Shown here: positions 52,920 to 62,633 of the stretch, in pieces
How the letters are laid out: each line of letters begins with the position of its first letter
Position numbering within the stretch: the first letter of the stretch is position 1
Source: Nocardiopsis quinghaiensis
GTDB taxonomy: Bacteria; Actinomycetota; Actinomycetes; Streptosporangiales; Streptosporangiaceae
Assembly: GCF_008638365.1 (NCBI RefSeq)
Contig: NZ_VWVU01000001.1
Span: forward strand, 62,001-126,000
Length of the DNA: 64,000 nucleotides
Direction of reading: 5' to 3'
Notes under the pieces: generated by a model
Told to the model about the DNA's origin: nothing
The model's input: the letters and a program-made list of their open reading frames with translations, nothing else
The model's database searches: none
Position numbers and translations under genes: made by a program

Positions 52920-55304
52920 TCAGCCCTCCTTCTCCACGGCCCGGAGCAGTCGGGCGGGCACGTCGGCGGCCGAGAAGCCGTCACGCAGCGCGGGGTCGCA
53001 CCACCAGGCCAACCGCAGTGCGCCACTGGTCGAGGAGGCCGTGACCGTCACCGGGTGTCCGGGCCCGCCGGGACCGGTCAGCCCGGTTCCCTCAAGAGCG
53101 GCCAGGCCGAACGGCCCGTTCTCGAGCGCGAACGCCCCGGAGGGCCCAAGGTGGTCGAGCCGTACTGCGGGCACCGACTCCTCCGCCCCGGACGGCGTGT
53201 CCCGGTGGGCAGGAACCATCCGCAGGGGCTCCGCCAGGGGGCCGACGATCCCCTGTCCGCGAGCCGTGTGGTCGACAAGGTCCACCGCGGGTCCGCCGGG
53301 GAACAGGTCGGAGAACGCGTCAGCGAGGGCCCGGCACAGCTTCCCGAGGTCGTGCCCTCCGCCCGCGAGGACGGAGGAGGCCGCCAGCACATGCGGCGCG
53401 TGGCCGACGGCGCGTGGCCCGGAGGGCGTGGACGCTGTCCGGAGTTCGGCCTCGGTCAGGAACGAACGGGGCGTCGCCGGTGTCCCGCCGCCTTCCCAGA
53501 GGGCCCGCAGGTCCGTGAGGAGGGTCCGCCAGGACCCGGGGTCGGCCGACAAGGCGTGCACCACCAGCAACAGCAGGGGCGGTCGGTCCCCCCGCTTCAC
53601 CACGGTGGCTTGGACACGCGGGCCCTCGGAGGCGTCCGCCCGAGAACGCATCCGCCGCAGGGCTCGGGAGAGGAGACCGGGCTCCTCTCCGACGTCGTAC
53701 GAGGAGAGGTCCAGCCGGGCCACGGTCAGGGCCCTCTCCGCGCCGCCATCCCCCTGGAGCCACTTGTCCCGCTCCCGCACGAACCTCAGCCGCAGGGCCT
53801 CGTGCTGGAGCACGAGCCCCAGGAGTGGGCGCCGGACCATGTCGGCGTCGGCGTTTCTCAGCTCCAACAGGAGTGCGCCCGCGTAACCGCCCATACCGCT
53901 CCTCCCGTCCGCGAGGGCCAGGAGGCGCTGTTGCGCGGGAAGCACCGGGACGAGTTCCTCGTGCCCGCGTGGGGGCACGGATGTCTCGGTGGTCGGCCCT
54001 CCGTCCAGGACGGGCGACAGCTCCAGCGCGTGTTCGTCCACGGCGCCGCGCGGTCGCGGGATGTCGGCGACGCGCACCAGCCGGCCGGGGAGCGGGGGGG
54101 ACTCCGCCCCGGTGGAGATCGAGGAGCGGATCCGCCCCGCCGTGGCGCCGCGGGTGACGACGTATCCGGTGAAGCGCTGCTCCAGCCCCTCGCGGCTCTC
54201 GGGATCGGCGTATCCGAGCCGGGCCAGCATGCGTTTCACCCTGGCGATGTTGACGGGCGCACGGAGTTCGCTGTCCGCCTCGTCGCGTGCCAGATGGCCC
54301 AGACGTACCTCCCAACGGGTCGGGGACTCGTAGTTGTGGAACCCCCGCTCACGTGTGTGCACGTACACGCCCACGTCGTTGATCATGCAGTTCGAGCTAC
54401 AGAAACCGGTGTCGGTGGGCTCCGACCACATGGGGGAGCGCAGCTTCAGGAAGTCGCGGATATCGTCCTTGGTCACGTCGCTGTACCGGAAGAAGTCCAC
54501 CACCTCCACGGAGGCGAGGACCTCGGGGCCGACCTCCCCCCGGTGGTAGGCGGTGCGGCCCAGGCGAAGGCCGCTCTCGATCTCCTCAGGGTCGAACACC
54601 CCGCGGGAGTGGAACCATGAGAGCCGTTCGTCGATGATCTGGCCCCGGGACAGGCCCGTGACGATGGAGGGGATGCCGCGTTCGTGCGCGAGTCGCGTAC
54701 TGAGTTCGAGAAGCGAGCGGAAGCAGCCGTTGCACACACTCTTGTGTTCGTTCAGGCTCTCCAGGAAGACACGTTCCTGGTCGTCATGGGTCGCGGTGAC
54801 GTGTTCCACGCCCAGGGCCGAGGTGACCCTTTCGACGTTGCGCAGCGCCGCACGCGAGATGAAGCCGTTGTCGAACGTGAAGGTCATGACCCGCAGGCCC
54901 ATGGACACCAGCTGGTACAGCACGTAGGTGCTGTCCTTGCCCCCGCTGAAGAGCAGCAGGCAGTCGTAGGAGGTCTCCCGGCCCTCCGACGCCGAGCGCA
55001 GGCGTTCGGCGAGGGTCCCGGGAACTCCGAAGTATGCGTGGATGCGGTCCCTCTCGTCCTCGTACATGAGGCACAGCCCGCACACTCCCTCCTCATCGAA
55101 GGAGAGTCCCGGATAGCGGGTCGAGATACCGCACGCGGTGCAGCGCCGGGTGGGGTCCTCCTGGGCGTCGGCGGGACCGCGGTACCGAACAGCGCAGTCG
55201 GTCACCTCGGGGTGCGCGAGCAGGGCGCTCTCCATCTCCTGGGCCAGCAGGCGCGCTTGGCGTGAGGACGGTTCGCCCCTGGTATGGCTCTGGGCGGAGG
55301 TCAT
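52920..55304 (-). CDS. fusion protein: adenylation Asub interrupted by PP-loop ATP-pyrophosphatase, plus degenerate condensation domain
   Basis: A 794-residue protein with an unusual layout. Residues about 18-48 (EMESALLAHPEVTDCAVRYR) resemble motif a8 of an NRPS adenylation domain, and residues about 378-428 (GYVVTRGA ... LVRVADIPRPRGAVDEHAL) resemble a9-a10. Between them lies a PP-loop domain like N-acetyl sugar amidotransferases (WbpG type): Cys55, 58, 75 and 78 (CTAC, CGLC) form a zinc ribbon, then LLFSGGKDSTYVLYQL (120-125 PP-loop), then CNGC (191, 194) and CSSNC (302, 306). Residues about 452-794 look like a condensation domain, but VVHALSADPGSW replaces the HHxxxDG motif, with Ala584 at the catalytic His. 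It starts by ATGA overlap with the A-PCP gene. An ATP-dependent amidation or thiolation on a carrier protein is my inference. Confidence 0.75.
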   Translation of the reverse strand: MTSAQSHTRGEPSSRQARLLAQEMESALLAHPEVTDCAVRYRGPADAQEDPTRRCTACGISTRYPGLSFDEEGVCGLCLMYEDERDRIHAYFGVPGTLAERLRSASEGRETSYDCLLLFSGGKDSTYVLYQLVSMGLRVMTFTFDNGFISRAALRNVERVTSALGVEHVTATHDDQERVFLESLNEHKSVCNGCFRSLLELSTRLAHERGIPSIVTGLSRGQIIDERLSWFHSRGVFDPEEIESGLRLGRTAYHRGEVGPEVLASVEVVDFFRYSDVTKDDIRDFLKLRSPMWSEPTDTGFCSSNCMINDVGVYVHTRERGFHNYESPTRWEVRLGHLARDEADSELRAPVNIARVKRMLARLGYADPESREGLEQRFTGYVVTRGATAGRIRSSISTGAESPPLPGRLVRVADIPRPRGAVDEHALELSPVLDGGPTTETSVPPRGHEELVPVLPAQQRLLALADGRSGMGGYAGALLLELRNADADMVRRPLLGLVLQHEALRLRFVRERDKWLQGDGGAERALTVARLDLSSYDVGEEPGLLSRALRRMRSRADASEGPRVQATVVKRGDRPPLLLLVVHALSADPGSWRTLLTDLRALWEGGGTPATPRSFLTEAELRTASTPSGPRAVGHAPHVLAASSVLAGGGHDLGKLCRALADAFSDLFPGGPAVDLVDHTARGQGIVGPLAEPLRMVPAHRDTPSGAEESVPAVRLDHLGPSGAFALENGPFGLAALEGTGLTGPGGPGHPVTVTASSTSGALRLAWWCDPALRDGFSAADVPARLLRAVEKEG

Positions 55305-57172
55305 CGTGACTCCTCGAAGGGGTGCTCGTGGCGTTCAGGGGCGAGGCCCTCGGCCTCGCCCTCATCGTCGAACAGGTCGGCCATGGTCTCGTCGGAGAAC
55401 AGTGACTCCTCGACCAGGCGTGCCGCGGACTCGATCGTCGGCTCCACGAGGAAGGACGCGAGCGGAACCTCGGCGCCGGTCTGCCGCCTGATCCGTGTCA
55501 GCAGTTCGAGGACGAGCAGGGAGCTTCCCCCCGCGTCGAAGAACGATCGGCGGACGTCCGTCCCGGTGAGGGGCAGGATCTCCGACCAGACGGCGGCCAG
55601 GACACGCTCCAGGGGAGTGCGCGGCTCCACCGCCGCCGGGGTGGCGGCCGTTGCGATGTCCGTCGGCAGTGCCTGGCGGTCCACCTTGCCGCTGATGGTT
55701 CGGGGCAGGCGGTCCAGGCGGGCGAACGCCTCGGGGAGGGCACCGCCGGGGAGGTGGTGCGCCAGCCGATCGCGAAGGAGGGAGGCGTCGGGCAGGCGCT
55801 CGCACTGGAGGAAGGCCCGCAGGCGGAGGGGGCCCGGGCCCTCCCCGGTGACGGTGACGGCCGCGTCCTCGACGCCGGGGACCTCCCGCAGGAGTGCTTC
55901 CACACCCTCGACCTCCACCCGTACGCCACCGACCTTGACCTGGTGGTCCGTCCTTCCCAGGAACTCCAGTCCGTCGTCGGGCAGGAGACGTCCGAAGTCC
56001 CCCGTCCGATAGACGACCTCGCCCGGACCGCCGCCCGGTATCCGTTCGAAGGAGGATTCGGTGGCGTCGGGATCATTCAGGTATCCCAGGGTCCCGTGCC
56101 GTGTGCGCAGATGGACCTCCCCTACCTCACCGGTAGGGCACTCGCCGCCGTACTCGTCCAACAGCAGAACTTCGGTCCCGGGGACCGGTCGTCCCACGGG
56201 TACGGTCTCGCGCTCGGCGTCGGCGGGCGTGACCAGGTGGTATGTCTTGGTCATGGTCGTCTCCGAAGGGCCGTACATGTTGATCAGCCCGGGGCCGTCC
56301 GCGCCGAACAGGTCGGTCCAGCGGGCCACGTCCGAGGGATGCAGCCGCTCTCCGGAGAGGGCCACGTGGCGGAGCGAGGCGAACCGCGTCCCGCTCGCCT
56401 CCGCCGCCGCGAGGAACCCGCGGAACACGGTGGGGACGCAGTGCACGAGGGTCACGTGGGAGTCGTCGATCCAGCGGCACAGAGCCGCTGGGTCGGCGGG
56501 GATCCCCGGCTCGGGCAGGCACAGCGTGCCCCCCGTCGTCAGGGGGAGGAGGACGTCGCGGAGGACGGCGTCGAACCCGGGTGAGTGCAGTTGTGAGACG
56601 CGGGAGCCGGGTCCCGCGGACACGAGTTCGCTCTCCCAACGCAGATAGGGCGGAACGGAACCGACCCTGCCGACGATTCCCTTCGGCCGGCCCGTGGTCC
56701 CGGAGGTGAAGAACACGTAGCAGGGGTCGTCGGGTGCGCTGGCGTGCGCCGGGGCCTCCTGCGGCCCGGGGTCGGTCAGCGGAGTGACGGTTTTCGCCTC
56801 CGGTGCCGTTTCCTCGATCAGGGACCGCACCGACCGCTCGGGAACCACGTCGGTGATGACGTGCCCGGGGGAGGTGGCGCGTAGCGCAGCCGCCACACGG
56901 CCGGGTGGACCAGCGACGTCCAGGGGCACCACCACCCCTCCGGTCCTGAGCACCGCGAGGAGTGCTGTGGCCATGAGCGTGCGGTCGCGGGCGATGACGG
57001 GGACCATGGAACCCGGCTCGACCCCGTTCACGGCCAGGGCGGTGGACAACCTCCGCACACCGGCGTCCAGTTCCGCGTAGGAGGTCCGTCCCCCCGGGCC
57101 CTCTATCGCCGTGCGGTCCGAGTGTTCTCTCGCGATGCGGCTCACCGTCTCGTGGACTGGCTCAAACTCCAT
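55301..57172 (-). CDS. NRPS adenylation-PCP didomain protein
   Basis: A 623-residue stand-alone module. The adenylation core includes YVFFTSGTTGRPKG, LINMYGPSETTMTKT, GEVVYRTGDFGR, FLGRTDHQVKVGGVRVEVEGVE and the lysine motif LPRTISGKVDRQAL. The A4 region is SPGFDAVLRD, keeping the Asp that pairs with an alpha-amino group, so an alpha-amino acid substrate is likely; Arg at the position of residue 239 hints at an acidic partner, but I cannot read the full code reliably. The PCP follows with FFDAGGSSLLVLEL, Ser551 being the likely phosphopantetheine site. It has no condensation domain of its own; the next gene carries only a degenerate one. No MbtH gene is visible nearby. Confidence 0.9.
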   Translation of the reverse strand: MEFEPVHETVSRIAREHSDRTAIEGPGGRTSYAELDAGVRRLSTALAVNGVEPGSMVPVIARDRTLMATALLAVLRTGGVVVPLDVAGPPGRVAAALRATSPGHVITDVVPERSVRSLIEETAPEAKTVTPLTDPGPQEAPAHASAPDDPCYVFFTSGTTGRPKGIVGRVGSVPPYLRWESELVSAGPGSRVSQLHSPGFDAVLRDVLLPLTTGGTLCLPEPGIPADPAALCRWIDDSHVTLVHCVPTVFRGFLAAAEASGTRFASLRHVALSGERLHPSDVARWTDLFGADGPGLINMYGPSETTMTKTYHLVTPADAERETVPVGRPVPGTEVLLLDEYGGECPTGEVGEVHLRTRHGTLGYLNDPDATESSFERIPGGGPGEVVYRTGDFGRLLPDDGLEFLGRTDHQVKVGGVRVEVEGVEALLREVPGVEDAAVTVTGEGPGPLRLRAFLQCERLPDASLLRDRLAHHLPGGALPEAFARLDRLPRTISGKVDRQALPTDIATAATPAAVEPRTPLERVLAAVWSEILPLTGTDVRRSFFDAGGSSLLVLELLTRIRRQTGAEVPLASFLVEPTIESAARLVEESLFSDETMADLFDDEGEAEGLAPERHEHPFEESR

Positions 57173-57213
57173 ACCGTTCCTTTTCGTCGGTCCCGGCCTC
57201 GGTACGGGCCGGG

Positions 57214-59073
57214 TCAGGGATGATCGGGAAGGCCGAACGAATCCAGAAGGATCCCGAAGGTCAGGACCACGAGCAGCAGATCGTCCTCGCGGTGGGGGTC
57301 CAGATCCGACTCAGGTGACAGGAACCCCTGCCGGAGGCGTTCGACCACCTCGGGGTCGAAGTAACCCTGTTTGGCGATCAGCGCGGGCGAGAGCGTGTCC
57401 GCGACCCACTCGGCCCCGGACCTGAGCACGGCGGGGCTGCCGGGTGCCCGGAACCCGAACTTCTCCCGGCCGATGATCGTGTCGGGCACGAGCCCCCGGG
57501 CGGACCGGCGCAGGAGGTACTTCTCGCCCGACGCGTTGACCTTCAGCCTCGCGGGGACGGAGGCCGCGAACTCCACGACGTCCAGGTCGAGGAAGGGGTG
57601 GCGCGCCTCGACGGAGTTGGCCATCGCCATACGGTCGCCGTGGTCTCCCAGGAGGTGGTCCGCGAGCCGCAGGCGCAGATCCAGGTAGGAGCGCTGATCC
57701 AGGGGATCGCGCCCGGCCAGGGCCCGTTCGTCCACCACCGGGTGGTTGAGGCAGTCCGCCTGGGCGAAGGCGTCGCGCACCCCTTCGGAGTACAGGGGCA
57801 TCTTCGAGCGCCGCCACGCGTGGTAGGACCGCTCGTAGCCCACGCCGGGGTCCCCCCACAAGACCGTCCGGACCCTGCGCTCCAGGGCCTCCTCCACGGG
57901 GCTGCCGAAGGTACGGGGCCCAGGCCTCAGCCCGTCCAGCCGGTACCCGACGTAGCCGCCGAACAGTTCGTCGGCGCCCTCACCCGACAGGACCACCCTG
58001 GCCCCGGCTTCCCTGGCGCTGCGCGACAGCGCCAGGGAACAGGTGTTGTAGGTCTCCTTCACCGGTGTCTCCGCGTGCAGGACCATCCTGCGGAGGCCGT
58101 CCACGATCTCGTCCGGGCCGATTCGCGTCTCGTGGTGTGGCGAGGAGATGCGCTCCGCCATGAGCCTTTGGAATCCGGACTCGTTGATGTCGTCGCCGGG
58201 GAAGGCGACGGAGAACGTGGGGTGCCCGGGAGCCGCCCTCTCAGCCAGGGCCGCGATGAGCGAGGAGTCCAGCCCACCGCTCAGGTAGAGGCCGATCGGG
58301 ACGTCGGCGCGCAGCCGGCGTCGGACCGAGCGGTCGAGCAGTTCCAGGAGCTGCTCGGCGTACTCCGCCTCGCCCATCTCCGGCGCGTCGGGGTCCGGTC
58401 GGCCGAAGTCCCAGTACCGGTGGCGTTCGACCCTTCCGTCCTCCACCAGCAAGTAGTGCCCGCCGGGCAGCGCCTCGACCCCCTGGAACATGGTCCGAGG
58501 GCTCACAAGGCCGGGAAAGGTCAGCACCTGGTCCAGCCCCACCAGGTCCACGGCGCGTTCGACACCCGGGAACGCGATCACGGCCTTGGCCTCGGAACCG
58601 AAGACGAAGGCGTCAGGGGTCAGCGTGTGGTGCAGGGGGAGGACGCCGACCTGGTCACGGGCGAGGAAGAGCCGGCGCCTGCGCCGGTCGTGGATGGCGA
58701 AGGCGAACTGCCCGCGCAGCCGTTCCAGCAGCTCCACCCCCATCTCCTCGTAGAGATGGACGATGACCTCCGTGTCGGAGCGGGTGCTGAACCGGTGGCC
58801 CCTGGCGGTGAGCTCCGAACGTAGCTCCGGCTCGTTGTAGATCTCCCCGTTGCAGACCAGGGCCACGTTCCCGTCCTCGCTGAACAGAGGCTGGCCGGCT
58901 CCTCCCGGAGCGACGATCCCCAGACGGCGAAACCCCAGGGAGACACCGTCATGGTGGGTCTGTCCCGCGGCGTCCGGCCCCCGGTGCGTCAGCGTGTCCG
59001 TCATTCCCGCCAGTTCTCGTGTCCCCGGTCCGGGGCCGGGTCCGAGGGACATGAACCCAGCGATTCCGCACAT
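57214..59073 (-). CDS. asnB: glutamine-dependent asparagine synthetase-like amidotransferase
   Basis: A 619-residue AsnB-family enzyme. Cys2 of MCGIAGFMS is the glutaminase nucleophile after methionine removal, and the class II amidotransferase domain is complete (NGEIYNEPELRSEL, TRSDTEVIVHLYEE). The synthetase half has the PP-loop LYLSGGLDSSLIAAL and SGEGADELFGGYVGYRL. It may make asparagine for the A-PCP protein, or amidate a pathway acid as OxyD-type homologues do. The start at 59073 is fixed by Cys2 and a GGAAGGAA ribosome site; 42 bases separate it from the A-PCP gene, so it should head that operon. Divergent from the acyltransferase gene. Confidence 0.9.
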   Translation of the reverse strand: MCGIAGFMSLGPGPGPGTRELAGMTDTLTHRGPDAAGQTHHDGVSLGFRRLGIVAPGGAGQPLFSEDGNVALVCNGEIYNEPELRSELTARGHRFSTRSDTEVIVHLYEEMGVELLERLRGQFAFAIHDRRRRRLFLARDQVGVLPLHHTLTPDAFVFGSEAKAVIAFPGVERAVDLVGLDQVLTFPGLVSPRTMFQGVEALPGGHYLLVEDGRVERHRYWDFGRPDPDAPEMGEAEYAEQLLELLDRSVRRRLRADVPIGLYLSGGLDSSLIAALAERAAPGHPTFSVAFPGDDINESGFQRLMAERISSPHHETRIGPDEIVDGLRRMVLHAETPVKETYNTCSLALSRSAREAGARVVLSGEGADELFGGYVGYRLDGLRPGPRTFGSPVEEALERRVRTVLWGDPGVGYERSYHAWRRSKMPLYSEGVRDAFAQADCLNHPVVDERALAGRDPLDQRSYLDLRLRLADHLLGDHGDRMAMANSVEARHPFLDLDVVEFAASVPARLKVNASGEKYLLRRSARGLVPDTIIGREKFGFRAPGSPAVLRSGAEWVADTLSPALIAKQGYFDPEVVERLRQGFLSPESDLDPHREDDLLLVVLTFGILLDSFGLPDHP

Positions 59074-59315
59074 CGTTCGCGTTCCTTCCCGAGGCACGTC
59101 CGCCCGGCCAGTCCCCGGACGAGGGCAGTTCATTCCTTTCGGTATAAGGATATGGTTGCGTTTCTTCCGAGTCTTCTCCTCGCGGGCTCCGAGGTTATTT
59201 TGGCAAGAAAGGAGAAACCTTTTCCCGGGTCTGGCAAGGAGAGCAATAAGAGAGATGCGGTACCCATTTATGGAGGGCATCCTGGGCGCACCAATCACAG
59301 AAAAAGGAGATTGCT
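59074..59315. promoter_or_regulatory. AT-rich divergent promoter region
   Basis: A 242-base spacer between asnB (minus) and the membrane acyltransferase gene (plus), much lower in GC than its surroundings. It should carry promoters for both operons. AAAAAGGAGATT just before the plus-strand GTG is a strong ribosome site. Confidence 0.5.
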
Positions 59316-60554
59316 GTGGTCGCGGTTGAAACGAGCGGGCCGGATACCTTGGCCCTACGGACGAAAAGGCGCTACTTTCCGGAGCTGGAGGGTATGCGCG
59401 GTCTGGCGGCGCTGGGTGTACTGACCACGCACGTGGCCCTCAGCGCGGGGCAGGTCGGGATCGGGGACGTTCCGGGCAACGGCTTCGCCGGGGTCATGCT
59501 CCACCAGTTGCACGTGAGCCTCCCGATCTTCTTCGTGCTCTCGGGTGTCCTTCTGTACAGGCCCTTCGTGGCGGCCACGGTCGCCGGAAGCCAGGGACCC
59601 AAGCTCCGCCCCTACCTGTGGCGTCGCCTGTTGCGCACCATGCCCGCGTACTGGTTGCTGGTCGTGGTGACCCTGGTCCTGCTCAACCGGGACGCCGTCA
59701 ACACCCTGTGGGAGATCGTCCGGCCGATGCTCCTCCTGCACATCTACCAGGAGAACGCCCGGGTGATCGGGATGGAGCAGACCTGGAGTCTGGCCACCGA
59801 GGTGGCCTTCTACGCGCTCCTGCCGCTCATGGCGTGGCTCATGCACCTGTTCGCCCGGCGCGTGACGGACCCGGTGAGACGCTCCCGCCGTATCCTCGCC
59901 TGCCTGCTCGTTCCCATGATCGTGGGCGTCGCCTACACGGTCTACGTCCATGGCCCCGCCTTCGAGCCCTGGGCGATCCAACAGGAGTGGCCGTTCAAGT
60001 GGTTCGGCTACGTCGCCATCGGTATGGCCCTGGCAACGCTCTCGGTGACGGCGGAGGCCGTGCCCGACCGCGTACCGGCCCCCTACCGACTGCTCATGAG
60101 ACGTCCGGGCCTCGCCTGGGTCGCGGCGGCCGGCGTCTACCTGGCGGCCTGCTTCTCGCCCTTCGGAGAGCCCGGGTACGCGAACTACCCCGCCGTGCCC
60201 CAGGCCGTCACCGAGCATGTGCTGTACCTGCTGTTCGGCTTGCTGGCACTGGCTCCGCTGACCATGCCCAAGGAGTCGCCGCGGTTCATGGTGGCCTTCC
60301 TCAGCAACCCCGTGATGACGTACTTGGGGCGTATCTCCTACGGGGTCTACCTCTGGCACATCGCGATCATCTACTTCTACGGGGGCGGGCTCATGCAGGC
60401 GGGAGGCTTCATCGAGTTGATGTCGGTCGTCCTGGTGGGCAGCGTCCTGGCCGCGTCGGTGAGCTACTTCCTCGTCGAGATGCCCGCCATGCGCCTGAGG
60501 GAGCGGTTGGGCAAGGCGACGGTCAAACCGAGCGTCGAGGTGATCGAACGATGA
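59316..60554 (+). CDS. membrane acyltransferase, OafA/AT3 family
   Basis: A 412-residue integral membrane protein with about 10 hydrophobic segments. The AT3 hallmark FPELEGMRGLAALGVLTTHVAL carries the Arg and His required in OafA-type enzymes, and SYGVYLWHIAIIYFY near the C-terminus is also typical. These enzymes transfer acyl groups from acyl-CoA or an acyl donor to sugars or hydroxyls of secondary metabolites. Strong AGGAG six bases before the GTG start. Its stop overlaps the acyl-CoA ligase start (ATGA), suggesting the ligase makes the acyl donor. Confidence 0.9.
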   Translation: MVAVETSGPDTLALRTKRRYFPELEGMRGLAALGVLTTHVALSAGQVGIGDVPGNGFAGVMLHQLHVSLPIFFVLSGVLLYRPFVAATVAGSQGPKLRPYLWRRLLRTMPAYWLLVVVTLVLLNRDAVNTLWEIVRPMLLLHIYQENARVIGMEQTWSLATEVAFYALLPLMAWLMHLFARRVTDPVRRSRRILACLLVPMIVGVAYTVYVHGPAFEPWAIQQEWPFKWFGYVAIGMALATLSVTAEAVPDRVPAPYRLLMRRPGLAWVAAAGVYLAACFSPFGEPGYANYPAVPQAVTEHVLYLLFGLLALAPLTMPKESPRFMVAFLSNPVMTYLGRISYGVYLWHIAIIYFYGGGLMQAGGFIELMSVVLVGSVLAASVSYFLVEMPAMRLRERLGKATVKPSVEVIER

Positions 60555-62212
60555 GTGCGGCGCACGCGGCGGAGGGCGCGAGGCGCCACAGCTACGACTC
60601 GGGCACCGCCGACCGGCCCCTGCTGGCGGGAACGATCGGTGACGCACTGCACCGTGCCGTCAGGGACCACGGCGACTGTGAGGCGCTCGTGGACCGCGCC
60701 TCGGGGACCAGGCTGACCTATGGCGGGCTCGCGGAGGAGGTGGACGCGGCCTCCAGGGCCCTCCTCGGGCTGGGGGTGGCCCGGGGCGACAGGGTCGCAC
60801 TGTGGGCGCACAACCGTTGGGAGTGGGTCGTCGTCCAGTACGCGACCGCCGGCATCGGTGCCGTCCTGGTCAACGTCAACCCCGCCTACGGATCCGGTGA
60901 GCTCTCCTACGTACTGGAGCGCACGGAGACCCGGGTCCTGTTCGCAGCGGCCGCCGAACACGGGGACGACTACGCGGACGTGGCCGAGGAGGTACGCCGG
61001 GGCATTCCCGCCCTGGAGCACGTGGTCCTGTTGGACGAGGGCTGGCACCGGTTCCTGGAAGCGGGCCGCGGGGTGTCCCACACGGACCTCGCCCGCGCCC
61101 AGGAACGCCTGGACCAGGACGATCCGGTCAACATCCAGTTCACCTCCGGAACGACGGGTTCCCCCAAGGGCGCGACCCTCTCGCACCACAGCATCCTCAA
61201 CAACGGCTTCTCGGTGGGCGAGCTGCTCGGCTACACCCAGGAGGACCGGGTCTGCCTGCCCGTACCGTTCTTTCACTGCTTCGGGATGGTGATGGGCAGC
61301 CTCGCCGCCCTCACACACGGGTCCTGCGTGGTCGTCCCCGGCCCCCGGTTCAACGCCTCGACCGCCTTGGACGCGGTGGAGGAGGAACGCTGCACCTCCC
61401 TCTACGGCGTCCCCACGATGTTCATCGCCGAGCTCGCCGATCCCGGGTTCGACGAACGCGACCTCTCCTCACTGAGGACGGGAATCATGTCGGGTACCCC
61501 CTGCCCGGTCGAGGTGATGCACCAGGTCATCGAGAGGATGGCCATGAGCGAGGTCGCCATCTGCTACGGCATGACGGAGACCTCCCCCGTCCTGACGCAG
61601 ACCCGTGCCGACGACCCGGTGGAGCGCCGGGTCTCCACGGTCGGGCGCGCCGGACCGCACGTGGAGATCAAGGTCGTGGACCCCGAGACGGGGCGGATGG
61701 TGCCCAGGGGCGTCGCTGGTGAGCTGTGCGCAAGGGGTTACTCGGTGATGCTCGGTTACTGGGGCGAGCCGGAGAGGACCGCCGAGGTGATCGACACCGG
61801 ACGGTGGATGCACACGGGCGACATCGCGACCATGGACGACGACGGCTACGTCAGCATCACCGGACGTATCAAGGACATGGTCATCCGGGGAGGTGAGAAC
61901 GTCTACCCCCGCGAGGTCGAGGAGTTCCTGCACACGCATCCGGACGTGTTGGACGTCCAGGTCATCGGGGTACCGGACCGCCGTTACGGTGAGGAACTGA
62001 TGGCCTGCCTGCGAATGAGGCCGGGGTCGGAGCCCCTGACGGCCGACGACCTGCGCCGGTTCTGCGAAGGGCGCCTGGCGCGGTTCAAGATCCCGAGGTA
62101 CGTCAGGATCGTGGACGCCTACCCCATGACCGCCAGCGGGAAGGTCCGCAAGACGCGCCTCCGTGAGGAGGCCGTGGCACTCCTCGGGTTCGACGCCCAG
62201 CTCGCGTCCTGA
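60551..62212 (+). CDS. acyl-CoA ligase (FadD-like)
   Basis: A 553-residue member of the AMP-forming acyl-CoA synthetase family: [75 protein letters not shown] and the catalytic lysine SGKVRKTRL. It activates a fatty or aryl acid to its CoA thioester through an acyl adenylate. Chain length cannot be inferred. ATGA overlap with the acyltransferase argues that they form an acylation pair. Ends at a strong hairpin. Confidence 0.92.
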   Translation: MSAAHAAEGARRHSYDSGTADRPLLAGTIGDALHRAVRDHGDCEALVDRASGTRLTYGGLAEEVDAASRALLGLGVARGDRVALWAHNRWEWVVVQYATAGIGAVLVNVNPAYGSGELSYVLERTETRVLFAAAAEHGDDYADVAEEVRRGIPALEHVVLLDEGWHRFLEAGRGVSHTDLARAQERLDQDDPVNIQFTSGTTGSPKGATLSHHSILNNGFSVGELLGYTQEDRVCLPVPFFHCFGMVMGSLAALTHGSCVVVPGPRFNASTALDAVEEERCTSLYGVPTMFIAELADPGFDERDLSSLRTGIMSGTPCPVEVMHQVIERMAMSEVAICYGMTETSPVLTQTRADDPVERRVSTVGRAGPHVEIKVVDPETGRMVPRGVAGELCARGYSVMLGYWGEPERTAEVIDTGRWMHTGDIATMDDDGYVSITGRIKDMVIRGGENVYPREVEEFLHTHPDVLDVQVIGVPDRRYGEELMACLRMRPGSEPLTADDLRRFCEGRLARFKIPRYVRIVDAYPMTASGKVRKTRLREEAVALLGFDAQLAS

Positions 62213-62216
62213 TCTC

Positions 62217-62251
62217 GGCCCGTGGCCGGACCACCGACCCGGCCACGGGCC
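62217..62251 (+). terminator. hairpin after the acyl-CoA ligase
   Basis: Perfect 13-bp inverted repeat ggcccgtggccgg / ccggccacgggcc with a 9-base loop, starting 5 bases after the stop codon. The following stretch to 62633 holds no gene that I can support. Confidence 0.8.
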
Positions 62252-62633
62252 CCGCCGTTTCCGGACGGTGGGGGCGGTCGCCCCGTGCTTCGGGACGTCG
62301 AGTGACGAAGCACCGGGAGGAGGGCCGCCGCGGTGAGCCCCGTGGATGACAGCGCACGTGTCGGTTCCTCGTCCGCGCCTTCCCGTTTCGGCGCCGGCGT
62401 CCACGTCTGCCCGGTCACCCGGGCCGGCGCCCGGCCGGATCCGGCGGAGCGGTACCGCGCGTCACCGGACCGTTGGCCCCGGCCGGTCGTGGCCGCGCAC
62501 GCCCGGCTGCGTCCGTCCCGCCCGCTGGCCGAGGACCTGCGCCGCCGCTCCGGGGAGGGGCCCCCGGGCCAGGGCGGTCGGCCCCGGCCCGGGGAACCGT
62601 CGCCGGGTGCCCCGACACGGCGCTGGGGAGCTG

